Notes: generated by a model from the sequence alone, not told the origin. Positions 46,435 to 57,576 are shown, counted from the first letter of the stretch. The stretch: DNA of 64,000 nt from Adiantum capillus-veneris (GCA_014529385.2 CM043942.1:50296774-50360773), one strand, 5' to 3'. A program made the numbers and translations.

Positions 46435-47830
46435 ACATGTCACATTTGGTACAGTGAAACAGAAACCTATGCCATAAAACACCTTTGATCCTCATCACTT
46501 GAGTGATGGAGGGTAGGTAAGATTAGTACGATAGGAGTGTTTCTGTTTTAGAGTTGAGTGATTAGCAAAGTTCTCTTTTCCCACTGATGTGCCTCCTGGA
46601 GGTATTCCTTTTGTTTCTAGTGTGTACAGGAACGTGTTGCTATTGATAGGATTTGGACCTTCATGGAACCTTCAAATCAAGCGCGACCATCAACACAAAC
46701 AGGTGTTTCTTGTCCATTAGCATTGCCCTTATCTTTTTGCATCTATGATTGTTTGCTTTGATTGTGATTGGTAGCATAATATTCAGCGCATTGGCTTAGT
46801 ATCAAACATTTAATTCAATGTAATGTTTTGTCATAATCACTTGTTTAGGTGTAAAAATCAAGCAGTCCGACTAAGCTAGTTTGACCAAGCTAGGTATTAG
46901 AAATCTTCTCTTAATACCATGGGGAATGCCTTCCTAATAAGCAATGGTTACTTAGGTTCTTAATCCGATTTAGGCACCATTGTATAAAATGTACTAGGGC
47001 TTTCTAGTGGGCTTAACCCTATTGACCTTTAGCTTAAGTATTATAAAGGGAGTTTACTAATGTGATGAGCCTGGGGAGTGTAACAATGTTATATGACCCC
47101 CCAAAGTTACAAAATTTAAATGCTGAAAATGAACAAGCAAAAAATCAAAGTGCCACAATGTAAAATTTTAAGCTGGAAGAGAAATCCCTGCTTAAATTGG
47201 TACTTCACTCACATGTATTGCCTATGGTACTAGAGCCCTAGAGGTTCCCAGCGTGGGCGCTTTTCCTTGAAAAGCAAAAAACCCAAGGCATACAAAATAA
47301 GCACACACATCATAATTGAATCAATGTGAAAAGACTTTGGAGGGTCAAAGAAAAAGTAATCAGTCAGGCGATGATTTCATGAGAAATTCCTTTTATGGTA
47401 GCTTAACTACAAGGTTTTCTAGATATAGCCTCTAGTCAGCCCTCGAACATGAATACTTGGCTCTCGCGATTAAACAACTTAATTGACCACAGAAAATTAA
47501 GAAGCTTACCCATGGTATTAATATTCGATCTCTAGTGCTTTTCGACCGTCAAATTAGTGACCCCAGACTTGTTTAATTTTCTACCTTTACATCTGTTTAT
47601 GCATTTGATTACATTGTAATTTAATGTTCATTGCTGACAAATTGTTTGAAATTCTTTTACCAATCAATTTGTCTACCTAAAACTGCATATGCTTTTTAAG
47701 AGAATGCAATTACTGTGCCAATGTTGTTTGATTTTGCAGTGACTGAAGAAGGCTAAGGACATTCATCTCAAATGCTCTTCCACCTCGACGAACCAGCTTC
47801 AACTCAATAGCTTCCGAGGACGGAATCTAC
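46435..47830 (+). other. 3' non-coding part of the LTR element
   Basis: About 1.4 kb between the ORF and the 3' LTR has no frame above noise in any direction and no RT or integrase motif. This is where the pol genes of an autonomous relative would lie. Confidence 0.7.
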
Positions 47831-47832
47831 AT

Positions 47833-47846
47833 CAGGAAGGGGGGCA
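47833..47846 (+). other. polypurine tract of the LTR element
   Basis: CAGGAAGGGGGGCA adjoins the 3' LTR start TGTTAACC. Confidence 0.9.
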
Positions 47847-48132
47847 TGTTAACCCTCATGGCACACGGACACCCTATGATCTATAAACGTTGTATTATTT
47901 AGAGTCAGGTACCGGGCTTGTCGGACCAATAGGGAAAGGTAGAGTGATCGTCGATGAGAGGCGCACTTTAACTTGGACATTCAAGGGATTAGTTGGTTAA
48001 GCATGGGCGCCCAAGTGTGAATGGGGTGAGCTCCTATAAAAGCCAACTAAACCTAATTTTTACTCATTCTCTCATTTGTGCAATTGAAGAGTGCTCTTGC
48101 TCCATCTCCATCTTCTTCTTCTTCACCTCCTT

Positions 48133-48209
<77 letters not shown>

Positions 48210-48452
48210 TGTGTGCGATCGAGCATTACGAAGGCACGACGGCGACGAAGCGGTTGAGCGCGGCACGACTGCAGCTTCTTCTTCATCGCGGCGAGGAATC
48301 CACCACGAAGGCGAGCGTAGAGCGGTGAGTGACACACCCTTTGTTTTCTTGAGCTTGCTAGTTTAGGCTTGTTGTGTGCTTGGAGCCGTTTGTGGCTCGC
48401 ATACGGTGTATTGGCAAGTCCCTTGCTTCGATAGTGCGGCAAGGAGCGCACA
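47847..48452 (+). repeat. 3' LTR (606 bp)
   Basis: Near-identical to the 5' LTR. I count six substitutions, all transitions, outside the microsatellite. The (GT)n(GA)n tract (about 48,132-48,208) is longer by about 22 bp, which explains the length difference. TATA box at 48,035-48,041. Confidence 0.95.
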
Positions 48453-48457
48453 CATGC
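48453..48457. repeat. target-site duplication CATGC (right)
   Basis: Exact repeat of 39,504-39,508. The LINE reading frame resumes directly after it. Confidence 0.95.
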
Positions 48458-50880
48458 TGTTACGTTTGGTCATACAGGGTTGTCCTCTATCCCCTATCTC
48501 TTTCTTTTCTATGCTAAGCCAATGAGATTTTTTTTGAATTCACAGCAGGTTGGCTTACCTGGTTTAGAGATCCCTATTATAGGGGGGACAAGCTACTTGA
48601 TGTTGACTTTGCTTTGACAACTCAACCATGTACTTGGAGTGCCAAGGGGCCAATCTGCATATGTGTGAGCAGGTTCTTGAGGTGTTTTATTGTGCATCAA
48701 GAGCACTGATCAGCCAAAAGAAGACATCGGCTTTTTGATTTGGCAGTGCTCCTACACCTAATTGGTCTCTAGGTGAGGGCTTCCAGTGGATTCCCCTAGG
48801 GACTCCAGTACACTATCTGGGTTGTCAGGTTGTCTTGGACTTGTCCCCTCAGCAACAAACTACTCCCCTCCTCCTGTCCATGAGGAGGAAACTGCTTCAC
48901 TGCGGATTGACGCGGCTTTCTTTGGCGGTCATAATTGTCGTGGTCAACCAGGTGCTGTTGGATACTATGTGGTACATCATGTCTTGTTGGGTCTTCTCAA
49001 GCTCCTATATTAGCCAGCTAGAGAGGCTGATCAGGAAGTTTTTATGGTCATGGCACGACACCTGGCTAGCGTGGGCCAAAGTGGCATGGAAGGTCATCAC
49101 CTTACGATGTTCTCAGGAGGGGTTGGGGATCATTGTCCCAGCATAGCACAGCAGAGCCCTCCTTGGGAAGTTTGTGGTCAGAGCACTACTTCCAAGGGAG
49201 GAGCTCTGGAAGTAGTTGTTGCTTCACCATCTTTAAGCTTGAGTCCCCCATGCGGGCCGCCCTTGGAGCCCTTCCATCAGGTGGATTTCTACAGAGATGC
49301 GCAGTGTTGGTTTGAACAAGAGGTTGGAGGATCGGTTTGTTGTGAGCCTGCTTAGGTCTCGAGAGCAGCTGAGGAGTGGCCTCGAGTAGTATCATCCCAC
49401 TTTCACGGAGGATCTCTTGAGGCAACCCCTTATTTGGAACCCCATGGGTAGCACTTAGAGAGGCCACCTGGTTGGTAGTAGGCCTCATGTTTCTTGGTGT
49501 CCCATGGTAGAGGGTCTAGCCCGCACTCTCAACGACTGGCTACATTTTTTAGGATCGTTCAAGGAGGCTCAGAGCATCCTGCTACGAGGCATGAGGGGGG
49601 TGCAGAGCATCAGGATATTACAGAGGATTTACCAACTGAGTGACTCACCCCTCTAGTGGCAGTAGCTGAGTGAATCACCCCTCTAGTGGCAACAACTGCA
49701 AGATGGATGGGGCCCTTCATGGGACTAGAGTTTCTCATTGTTGTTTGAGCTTGCTTGGAGTCCGTACCCCACATGTTCTTTGAGATTCATGGAGAGAGTC
49801 TTTTTCACAGAGTCTGAGTAGAGGTGCCACAGTTTGTAGAGTGTTTCTTTCAAAGGATACAAGTTGTGGGTATATGTGGGGGGACCTGTGACATAGATCC
49901 AGACATAGTAGATCTTGAGACAAGCCACTGGCAGCTTTGGACTTGGGAGAGCTGCCCTCTAGCACACGTACAGTGCGACCTTGGAGAGTGGTTCTGGAGG
50001 GATCCCTTCTCTTCATCCAATCACCCTCGGATCTGTTTGACTAGGGAGTCACATCAGCTTGTGGCCATTCTTTGGAGAGTCTGCGACACTGTCTATGGGA
50101 CTATCCCATGGTACAACAGGGATCCCTTCTCTTCATCCAATCACCTTGGGATCTGTTCAAATGGGGTGTCACATTAGCTTGTGGCCATCCTTTGGAGAGT
50201 CAGCGACACTGTTTATGGAACTATTCCATGGCACAATAGGTTTGGCTTTGGGTTCTTTGACTGATGCCATCTCTTTCCACAACTCAACAATACACTTGGG
50301 GTGTTGTAGCTTGGTCCACTCTCATGGGCCGTGCGCTCCATTTTGACTTGGCTTCCACCAATAGGATGACAGTGATCTAGGGGGGTCAACCTACACTGTA
50401 GCCTTCCATAGAGCTTATCCTTCGAGAGTGGTGTGTTGGGAGCTCCTTTGTACCCTGGCACTCTGATTTATTTGGCGGGCCCATTGCTTTTGCATCTTCC
50501 AGGCATGCCCTGTCCCACCAATAGAGATTGTTCGTGACTTTTGGTTGGAGCTAATTCACACTCTGAGGGGTAGGTTTGAGAGACTTTAGGGCAGGTCCGA
50601 CCACATGCGGGAGCGCAAAGAGGCTTTCCTACGACTCTGGCACACAGGGCCCTTCTTCACCATGGTTCAGGGTGTGCCTAGATGGCACTACCGGCCATCA
50701 GTGTGGCTTTTTCCGCCTCCCATTTTGCGATTTACCCCTCATTGTATATATTTTGTTTGCTCACTCTGGGAGTCTCCCCATGCTTATGATGTAGCCCTCT
50801 AGTAGAGGTGGTTTGTAGCCATATGGGCAGTTTTATTAACAAATAGAAGGATCTTTTTCTCGAGGGGAAAAAAAAAGATA
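48458..50880 (+). pseudogene. LINE reverse transcriptase, 3' half and tail
   Basis: It resumes the LINE after the LTR insertion: PYLFLFYAKPM, then a decayed FADD region (LDVDFALTT near 48,595). At 48,835-49,146 an open stretch contains LSLAVIIVVVNQVLL, MWYIMSCWVFSS, RLIRKFLWSW and AKVAWKVI followed by EGLGII. This is the typical C-terminal half of plant LINE ORF2. Stops and shifts are frequent. The tail ends in a short A-run near 50,869-50,877, consistent with the LINE 3' end. Confidence 0.85.
50001..50240. repeat. 121-bp tandem duplication within the LINE tail
   Basis: The segment GGGATCCCTTCTCTTCATCC through GGTACAACA starts at about 50,001 and again at about 50,122, with some substitutions. 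It postdates the loss of the LINE reading frame. Confidence 0.8.
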
Positions 50881-50971
50881 TCCTTTCTAATTGAAAGATG
50901 ATAGTAGTCTTAGATTGTGGCAGTTTTTACCTCTTTACCCACACACTCTTAGTTTTCAATACTTCTTGCGT

Positions 50972-51117
50972 GTGATTTCAGTTGGTGACACCCATTGTAT
51001 ATACTCTTTCTCATTTTGCTTCTTTCTACTTTTCTACAGCTTCTTGGATCTTAAAATACATCCTAGCATTTATGGCTAGAGGCTCTTTACTCACACACTC
51101 TCACCAACTGAAATCAC
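50972..51117. repeat. 17-bp perfect inverted repeats about 110 bp apart, possible small MITE
   Basis: GTGATTTCAGTTGGTGA at 50,972-50,988 is the exact reverse complement of 51,101-51,117. Direct copies of CCATTGTATATACTCTTTCTCA lie just inside the left repeat and just outside the right repeat. Confidence 0.6.
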
Positions 51118-51141
51118 AACCATTGTATATACTCTTTCTCA

Positions 51142-51175
51142 CCCCCCCCCCCCCCCCCCCCCCCCTTAAAAAAAA
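51142..51175. repeat. 34-base poly-C run
   Basis: An uninterrupted C34 tract lies between CTTTCTCA and TTAAAAAAAA. Such a homopolymer is prone to length error in sequencing. Confidence 0.9.
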
Positions 51176-51183
51176 GAGAATAT

Positions 51184-51536
51184 TACCAAAATACCTCTTA
51201 TTTGTGGAAATTCCCAAAATACCCCTTAATTTTAAAAAATTCCCAGAAAACCGCAATATTTTCTCATACATTCCCAAAATGCCTTTCAAAGTTTTCAAAA
51301 TTCCTAAAATACTTGATTAAATATCCTCGCTTTATTATTTTTAGACATAATTGCCTTTTTTTTTTTGAAAAATTACATGCTAAGTACTCAAAAATGGATC
51401 TCAATCATAAAAAAGGAATAAAGTTTAGACAATCTTGAACAATTCAACCAAAATAGATGAAAAGGCATATCGAGAATTTTTAAAATTTGAGGGCTATTTT
51501 GGGAATTTCTACAAATAAAAGGGGTATTTTGGTCAT
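51184..51536. mobile_element. MITE with about 60-bp terminal inverted repeats
   Basis: The left end (TACCAAAATACCTCTTATTT, then GGAAATTCCCAAAATACCCC) pairs along about 60 bp with the right end read on the opposite strand (GACCAAAATACCCCTTTTAT, then GAAATTCCCAAAATAGCCC). The interior is AT-rich and non-coding. The long inverted ends suggest a Mutator-type non-autonomous element. Target duplications were not clear. Confidence 0.75.
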
Positions 51537-51671
51537 GCTGTGCTTAATATAATTCACTCAGAAATAGTGAGTTTTGCAACAAAAAAAAAAAGTTAAGTGG
51601 GGCTAATTTTGAATGAAAAGTTTTAATGGGAGTGCTGAAAGATAAGTGGAAAAAACAGGAGAAGAAGAAGA

Positions 51672-51705
51672 GGGAGGGCGGGGCGGGGCGAGGCGGGGCG
51701 GGGGA
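51672..51705 (+). other. G-rich tract with quadruplex potential
   Basis: Successive GGG/GGGG runs separated by single C or GA (GGGAGGGCGGGGCGGGGCGA and following) give at least four G-runs with very short loops. Confidence 0.7.
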
Positions 51706-51731
51706 TGATTAAGACCACCCTACACACCATT

Positions 51732-51800
51732 TTAGGCTTGTAGTCTAGTGGTTTGGACATTCAACGTGATGGGCTCAAATGTGAGTAATGAAAAGTGATA
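51732..51800 (+). repeat. possible tRNA-derived SINE head
   Basis: TAGTCTAGTGGT fits a pol III A-box, and GGGCTCAAATGTGAG about 25 bases later is a poor B-box. The spacing is tRNA-like, but no cloverleaf can be drawn with confidence. Confidence 0.3.
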
Positions 51801-51882
51801 TAAGAAGTGGTTTTGTTGTGGTCTTTGAAATAGAGAGTGGGTGAAGATTTTGAGCATCTTGTGAAGATTCCACATAATGGAA

Positions 51883-52450
51883 TTAGAGGAGATTGAGTAG
51901 GTGATGAGAGTAGGAAGGAGTGGGTGTGGGAGTAGGAAGGTCGCTGAAGTTAAGAGGGGGTGCCTCCTCCGCATGCTTACACACACCCGCAAGAAAGCTT
52001 TTGGCTTCTATCCCTAAGCTTTGTGTTGCTCCTTTTGAAGGCTTGCTAACACCTGCAAGAAAGCTGTCTGCTTGAATGCCTAATAAAGCTCTTTCAACCT
52101 CATCAGATGGGGTGAGACCTTGGGGAATCATCCGATCTCGCATGGACTGAGCCTCCTCACGATCCTTGCCATCCTACAGTAAAACAATCATTAGCTCATA
52201 AGCTGAAGCATCAATCTCAACCTCCTCAGCGAGAAGAGCCTTCGCCTTATCAACGAAACCTGCTCTAGCATCCACTGAAAAAAGACTAGCGTAAGCTTTG
52301 CAATCTGGAACATCGACTTTCTCTTTGAGGTTCTTGAAAAGAGTTTCTGCCTCCTCAACCAAGCCCAGCTTTCCAAACCATCCAATTAGCGTCATCAGAG
52401 TCTCCACCCCGGGCCTTATAGCCATGCTTTCTAGCTTTAACTCATTGGAA
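51883..52450 (-). pseudogene. PPR-protein C-terminal fragment with an in-frame stop
   Basis: The minus-strand frame shows about three pentatricopeptide-like repeats: VETLMTLIGWFGKLGLVEEA and following, CKAYASLFSVDARAGFVDKA and following, and YELMIVLL, stop, then DGKDREEAQSMRDRMIPQG. The TAG at 52,174-52,176 is the only break; the frame continues to 51,883. After the last repeat a 27-residue segment is duplicated (ADSFLAGVSK and KSFLAGVCK). PPR proteins bind organellar RNA. There is no ATG and no N-terminal part here, so this is a truncated copy, not a working gene. Confidence 0.75.
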
Positions 52451-52513
52451 GGACACCTCAACGTTTCCTCTGAGAAATTTTGATATTTTCCTTTCCATAT
52501 TTCATCATTGGAT

Positions 52514-52670
52514 GAGGGCACGTCGACGTGCCCTCCCTGAGATTGGACATTCCAATTGTAAATTTATTGTTTAGAGGAGGGCATGTTGACATGCCCTCCT
52601 TGAGATTGCTGTTAATTTATTGCTTGGAAGAGGGAACATCGACGTGCCTTCCTTGAGATTCCAATTAGCC
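52514..52670. repeat. three palindromic repeat units
   Basis: A 22-bp perfect palindrome (GAGGGCACGTC and its mirror) lies at 52,514-52,535. A second unit at 52,576-52,599 (GGAGGGCATGTTGACATGCC and following) is palindromic except at its centre. A third, more diverged one lies near 52,626-52,653. Each is followed by CCTTGAGATT or CCCTGAGATT, giving a unit of about 60 bp. Confidence 0.8.
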
Positions 52671-53022
52671 TTGTTGAAATTCAAGATTGCAATCATGCCT
52701 ATGTCTTTTGAACGGCCAAATTTTGTTCATCAGATTCTCATGTCATATTAATGGCTCACAAACATCAGCAACAAGGTTGCGTGGTACCTCTGCTAGGCGC
52801 ATATTATTGTCATCACCATTTACGCTCACACCATCAACCTCTGAATGTAATGAAGCATGTGGACATATGGCATTGTTATCAACACCATGGGATTTGTCGT
52901 GTAGGCAAAATTTGGATTTGCCCTTGATAATTGTATGTCTGTCAACAACATCAATGTTGGTACAACACCAATAAAACTTATGCTTAACACCACCCTCACA
53001 GGGTTGCCCCTCACACCTTGGA

Positions 53023-53071
53023 GGGGGGGGGGGGAGGACCGGCTATGGCGAAAATAACTAGGATTTTTGAC

Positions 53072-53138
<67 letters not shown>
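53023..53138. repeat. G12 run and (AC)n microsatellite
   Basis: A run of twelve G at 53,023-53,034 is followed by about 32 uninterrupted CA units at 53,074-53,138. The open frames over it are Thr-His or Val-Cys repeats and are not genes. Confidence 0.9.
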
Positions 53139-53139
<1 letters not shown>

Positions 53140-55115
53140 TCAATTATCATCCACGAAGGTCAGATATGACCTATGGGACTGGAAACAAAACATTACAGAG
53201 AGTTCTTCAAAGTGAGGGGGTTGTGAGATACATCTCAGTTAAGGACTGAGTGTCCGACAAGGGGTAAATAAAAGGAAGATAAGTTGAACAAAACCTATGA
53301 ACAGGGATGCCTTGAGGGAAAAGGGAGGGCGTCCCCCCCTCCCCCCCACACACACCTGCAAGAGGACGCGTAAGCCCTCTCAATCTTTCCCTTTTTGTCC
53401 ATGCTACTCGTGCTTTCTCTCTGTCTGTCCATGCCAAAATTTGAAAAAATTGCTTCATTGTATAGTGCATGGAGAGACTTCTGCTATTTTTGACGAAAAG
53501 TGGTAGGTCCCCGCATTATTTCATTGAGATGCTTTCATGAGAGGGCATGTGAGAGCCGTCCCACAGGTCGAGGGCTTGCAGCGTATAGTGATCTACCTCC
53601 TATGCATTGCATGCGCCCAGTGGGACGCAACTCTAACAATGTCATTCTAAATGGAAGTATAGGTGACATAAAGTGCTTGGAATGACAAATCAAAATTTGC
53701 CATGCCTTTAGGAATGCCATGAATGTGATATGATTATCCATAGAAAATACAAGGTGGTTGTCCAATCTTATCAGTGGTGGAGAGGATGCATAGCCTTACA
53801 AGGCATTAAATGCCATGACCTTTCTTTTCCACGATGCCATGACCTTGACTTTGCCAAGAGGAAATTCCTTTGCTTCAATTTGCCAAGAGGAAATTTGAAA
53901 AGCGTGCTCTTTCAGCCTACAATAAACAAATGTGCTATGGCAAACGTGCTCTTTCAGCCTACAATAAACAAATGCCTTTGTTGAAGTTGAATTGAATGTC
54001 ACTTTTGAAGACCTCTTGTGAAATTCTATAAAAGCAGGCATTGTTGTGCCTTTGTGTATCTGAAGAGCTGTGCGAAAATACTTTGTGCTAAAATTACTTT
54101 GCTTGGCAATGGCTTCCAAATAGTGGGAGATTTTTTGCTCCTGAAGGTCGAGAATGGTACGTAAGCAGTGGAGATTTTGATGGTGCTGATAGCATGGATT
54201 TTGAAGGCGGTGAGACCTATTGAAGATTTTTGTCTTGTTCTACTTACTGTTTTTTCTTGGCCAAACTCTTTAAGAATTTGTATCATCGAATCTATTGTTG
54301 ATCGGCATTATGAATGTGTTACTCATTGTCAGATTGTTCGATATTATTGTCTAATCATGCTTACTTTGATTATTGTTATGGAAATGTGATGGTTGCTTCG
54401 CTGATTCTCTTCTTGTCGTCTTGTTTTGTTATTGAGTGCTTGTGTAGTCTTGGTTTTTTGCTCGCGTTCCACCAAGCCGTTCTTGGTTTTTTAAAATCTA
54501 GCTTTCATAACCCTCGACATGTTTAAGCGATGAGCATACACACCTAGGATTTCTTTCACATCGTCGCATTGTGCCTTCTCTCCATGAACATAGGCTTACA
54601 TGGCTACAATCCTTCTACTATATGGTTCAAAGGTCGAAATGGCTTGATCATTTCATATGCATGTGCTGTACGACACACCTAAGATTTCTTTCGCGTCCCC
54701 GCATTGTGGCTTTTCTCCACGAATATAGGCTTGCACGACTACAATCCTTCTAATATGTAGTTCAAAGATCAATGTTCTAGGTCATATTTGCGGATACATA
54801 CAAGCGTTTCTTAAGTTTGCTAGCTTTTAAGAAACCAATTGGTAGGACACTCTTGAGTAATCATACTTGGTCAACATGCTCTCCTTTCAATAGGCCATCT
54901 ATCGTGTATACAAGCGTTTCTTAAGTTTGCTATCTTTTAAGAAGCCAATTGGTAGGCCAGTTTTGAGTAATCATACTTGGTCAACATGCTCTCTTTTCAA
55001 TAGGCCATCTATGGACTTGTGGTCATCATATTTTGTGTTAAACTTTCTTTCATCATAACTAAGCTACTTATGTAATATATGAGGATAAGAATTATTATCT
55101 TGTCTTGTGTCATGT

Positions 55116-55177
<62 letters not shown>

Positions 55178-55436
55178 AACCCACACAGACATACATACAC
55201 TTGTATCGCAACAACATTTGCCACTCTCATATGATTACCACCTTCCTATAATTGAAAGCGCCTCTTTGTCTTCTAGGTGCTTTGATATACAAGGAGTAGT
55301 TATACGGCAAGGTTGTCACCTTGAACAGTTCGTGTGACAAATGATTGCTTGTGTTTCTACCTATCATTATTAAAATTTTCATTGTATATGGAAGGTGTTA
55401 GGTGCTCATAATTAATTTTCTACAGAGCTTCGAAGG
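53139..55436. other. intergenic DNA with three local tandem duplications and a (CT)n run
   Basis: No gene is recognised. Duplicated segments: GCGTGCTCTTTCAGCCTACA at about 53,904 and 53,946; a 130-140-bp unit containing TTTCTTTC.C.TCG.CGCATTGT at about 54,545 and 54,680; and a 111-bp unit containing ACAAGCGTTTCTTAAGTTTG at about 54,800 and 54,910. A pure (TC)n of about 27 units spans 55,121-55,175. Confidence 0.65.
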
Positions 55437-57317
55437 TTGGCAGAAGGTACGCTTATCTCAAGCGGTAAACGTTTCGACGTGCCCCCGACTGCTTGCACAT
55501 CAGCAGTGTCTCACAAAAGATCGAAGCAGGACCTTCATAGGCCTCACAAGCCTACTGCACGCGCATTGTTTCATTTGAACGACCCGGTGAACTCTGCATG
55601 TGAGTATTCATTATTCGAAAAACATGTCTTTCTGAGAGCGATTTCATCAACTCATAGAGTTGTTTGTTTTTGTTGCTATCTTTTGGATTATGTAGACAAG
55701 CAACCCGTGGTGGAGCACATTAATATCAAGAAGGAACCATATGTTGAAACAGTTGTTCCATCCCATGCGCTAAACAAGCCAACACCTCTCGATATTGAGC
55801 CTTTTTCTATTGAGCCTCCCTTGCCACTCCAAGAAACAATTGTCCCAAACCCTATTAAGGACATACCTCTTAACAATGCCAACGATCCGAGCCCGATTGA
55901 AATTGAGCCTTCTGTTCAACCTTCTGGCTTGTATGGATTGGGTGAATCATCTCAACTAGATAAGAAGCCTATTGATCTTAGCATTGTTCTATTTCCTCAA
56001 AGTCTTCTCCCACAATTCTTGATCACTCATATCTCTGACTCAAGCCCACGATTCTGTATTGAGGGCCAGATATTGAATCTATATGGAACCTACAAAGTTA
56101 AGTCTTGACCAACTAAAATACAAACGTTACTTGAAGCTCGACTTGGTTGATGAAGAATGCATCGACACTATTACGGTGGTGATCAATGATCCATACATAT
56201 AGCTCTACGTAGACAAGCTCCACCTCATTGACTTTGTTCACATTGACAGCCCAGTTGTCAGACGCAAAAATAGGGCAGATGGGAGGTCAGCACTGTATTC
56301 CTTGTACATCGATGCTACTACTGCTGTAAGCACAACGGAACCTTTCCCCGTGTCTCTTACATTTACCCCTGATTGCAAGATACGTGCATTTCTTGATGAG
56401 ATAGGTGCACAACAATCTTCGAGTGGACATTCTCAATTGAGCACACTTGCTTTTGTTATTTTACAAAAGCACAACTCGCAGTCAAGATTTGGTGGGTCTG
56501 TTGGTGACCTTCTGATTGCAGATGGTCCTCTCCCATCAGATAAGGCATTTGTAAGAATTGACCTATCTTGCTTATTGTTTTTTGCTCTTTTATTATATAT
56601 TTGAAATCTTCCATGATATATTGATGCTCTTTTTGATTTTGTTTCCATATTTAATCTTTTCCTGTAGCTGAGTTTTGTGAACTCTCGCAAAGATGATTGC
56701 CAACAATTGCTTCAAGAAATGGTTGTTGATGGCCCTGTAATGTGCGTTGCAAGAAACATCGGTGCATTCCTTGCCAAGGCCAATACCTTGTCAATACTGG
56801 ATGTTACAATTCTAGTGCCTGTTCGTAGTGCACGCCTCAGAGAGGAGCTTGCCGCCGTCTTTCAGGCTCAAACCAAAAATTTGGGCTACAATCGTGAGGT
56901 GTACTCATATAGCATATAGTGATATATCAGAAGTGACTTCTCTCATTTTCTTACATAGTTGCCTTGTCCAGGTTGTTGGCACCCTCCGATTCGTCAACTT
57001 CAATATGTGTTGTTGGAGAAGCATTGTTCGAATTGTAAATCCACAAAAGTGTGTAGACTTAGGCAGGCACCTTATTGTGGATTTTGCAATAACAACACCA
57101 CAATAATCACAACACCGAAGCTGTAAGCAAAAAGATTCTTGATGTGCAAGTTATTGGTGCAGCAACCGATTTAGTGCTTGCGTTGAATAGAACCTTCAAC
57201 CAAATTTACACTGAGTCCGTTTCCGAGGCAAGAGATATCTTAGCAACAACCTCACGGTTTGGCCGTTTCAAAATCAACGCGAGTGGCCATGTGGTGGCGT
57301 ATCAAACTGAATCTTAG
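55437..57317 (+). pseudogene. intron-containing OB-fold (RPA-like) accessory gene
   Basis: Exon-like pieces are joined by plausible introns: 55,600-55,695 (GTGAGT..TATGTAG), 56,551-56,667 (GTAAGA..CTGTAG) and 56,899-56,971 (GTGTAC..GTCCAG). The first half is proline/acid-rich with repeated P..IEP motifs. Then LNLYGTYKV and, one frame over, LKLDLVDEECIDTITVVI, KLHLIDFVHI and a SLYIDATTAVS segment follow. This resembles the DLVDE...FVHI...I.T.V strands of RPA70-type OB folds that bind single-stranded DNA. Breaks are a frameshift near 56,095, a TAG near 56,200 and a shift near 57,105; the last part ends GHVVAYQTES at 57,317. RPA-like genes often accompany plant Helitrons. The family match is tentative. 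Confidence 0.5.
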
Positions 57318-57532
57318 TCTTGTGAATGTTTGCTTTTCATTACTAGCTACCCTTTATTTTTCTTGCTTGTTCTAACTATATCCTCAAACAAAACCAATGC
57401 TTCCATCCTCTACTTCTTTGTAACATGCTTTTGCACACTTTTGGTTGTGGTTCTAAGTATTGTGGTTATGCTTGTAAGTATTGTTCGCTTCTTCCGCGAA
57501 TTGAGAACTCAAAACATTTCTATATTTCTCTT

Positions 57533-57537
<5 letters not shown>

Positions 57538-57576
<39 letters not shown>

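Larger units (their letters stand above)
39509..48452 (+). mobile_element. non-autonomous LTR retrotransposon with a giant gag-protease ORF and no polymerase
   Basis: 8,944 bp, flanked by a perfect 5-bp duplication (CATGC). It has LTRs of 584 and 606 bp, a primer-binding site, a low-complexity leader, one 1,718-codon ORF, 1.6 kb of non-coding DNA and a polypurine tract. No reverse transcriptase, RNase H or integrase can be found on either strand between the LTRs. The LTRs differ by six transitions outside their microsatellite. The element is therefore young and was presumably copied by the polymerase of a partner. It belongs with the large gag-only LTR elements described in plants (TR-GAG/LARD-like). 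Confidence 0.95.

Noticed and set aside
49824..50346. Two frames of 95-117 codons with repeated peptides in the LINE tail
   Set aside because: The repeats come from a 121-bp tandem duplication within dead LINE sequence and the frames are not those of the LINE ORF.
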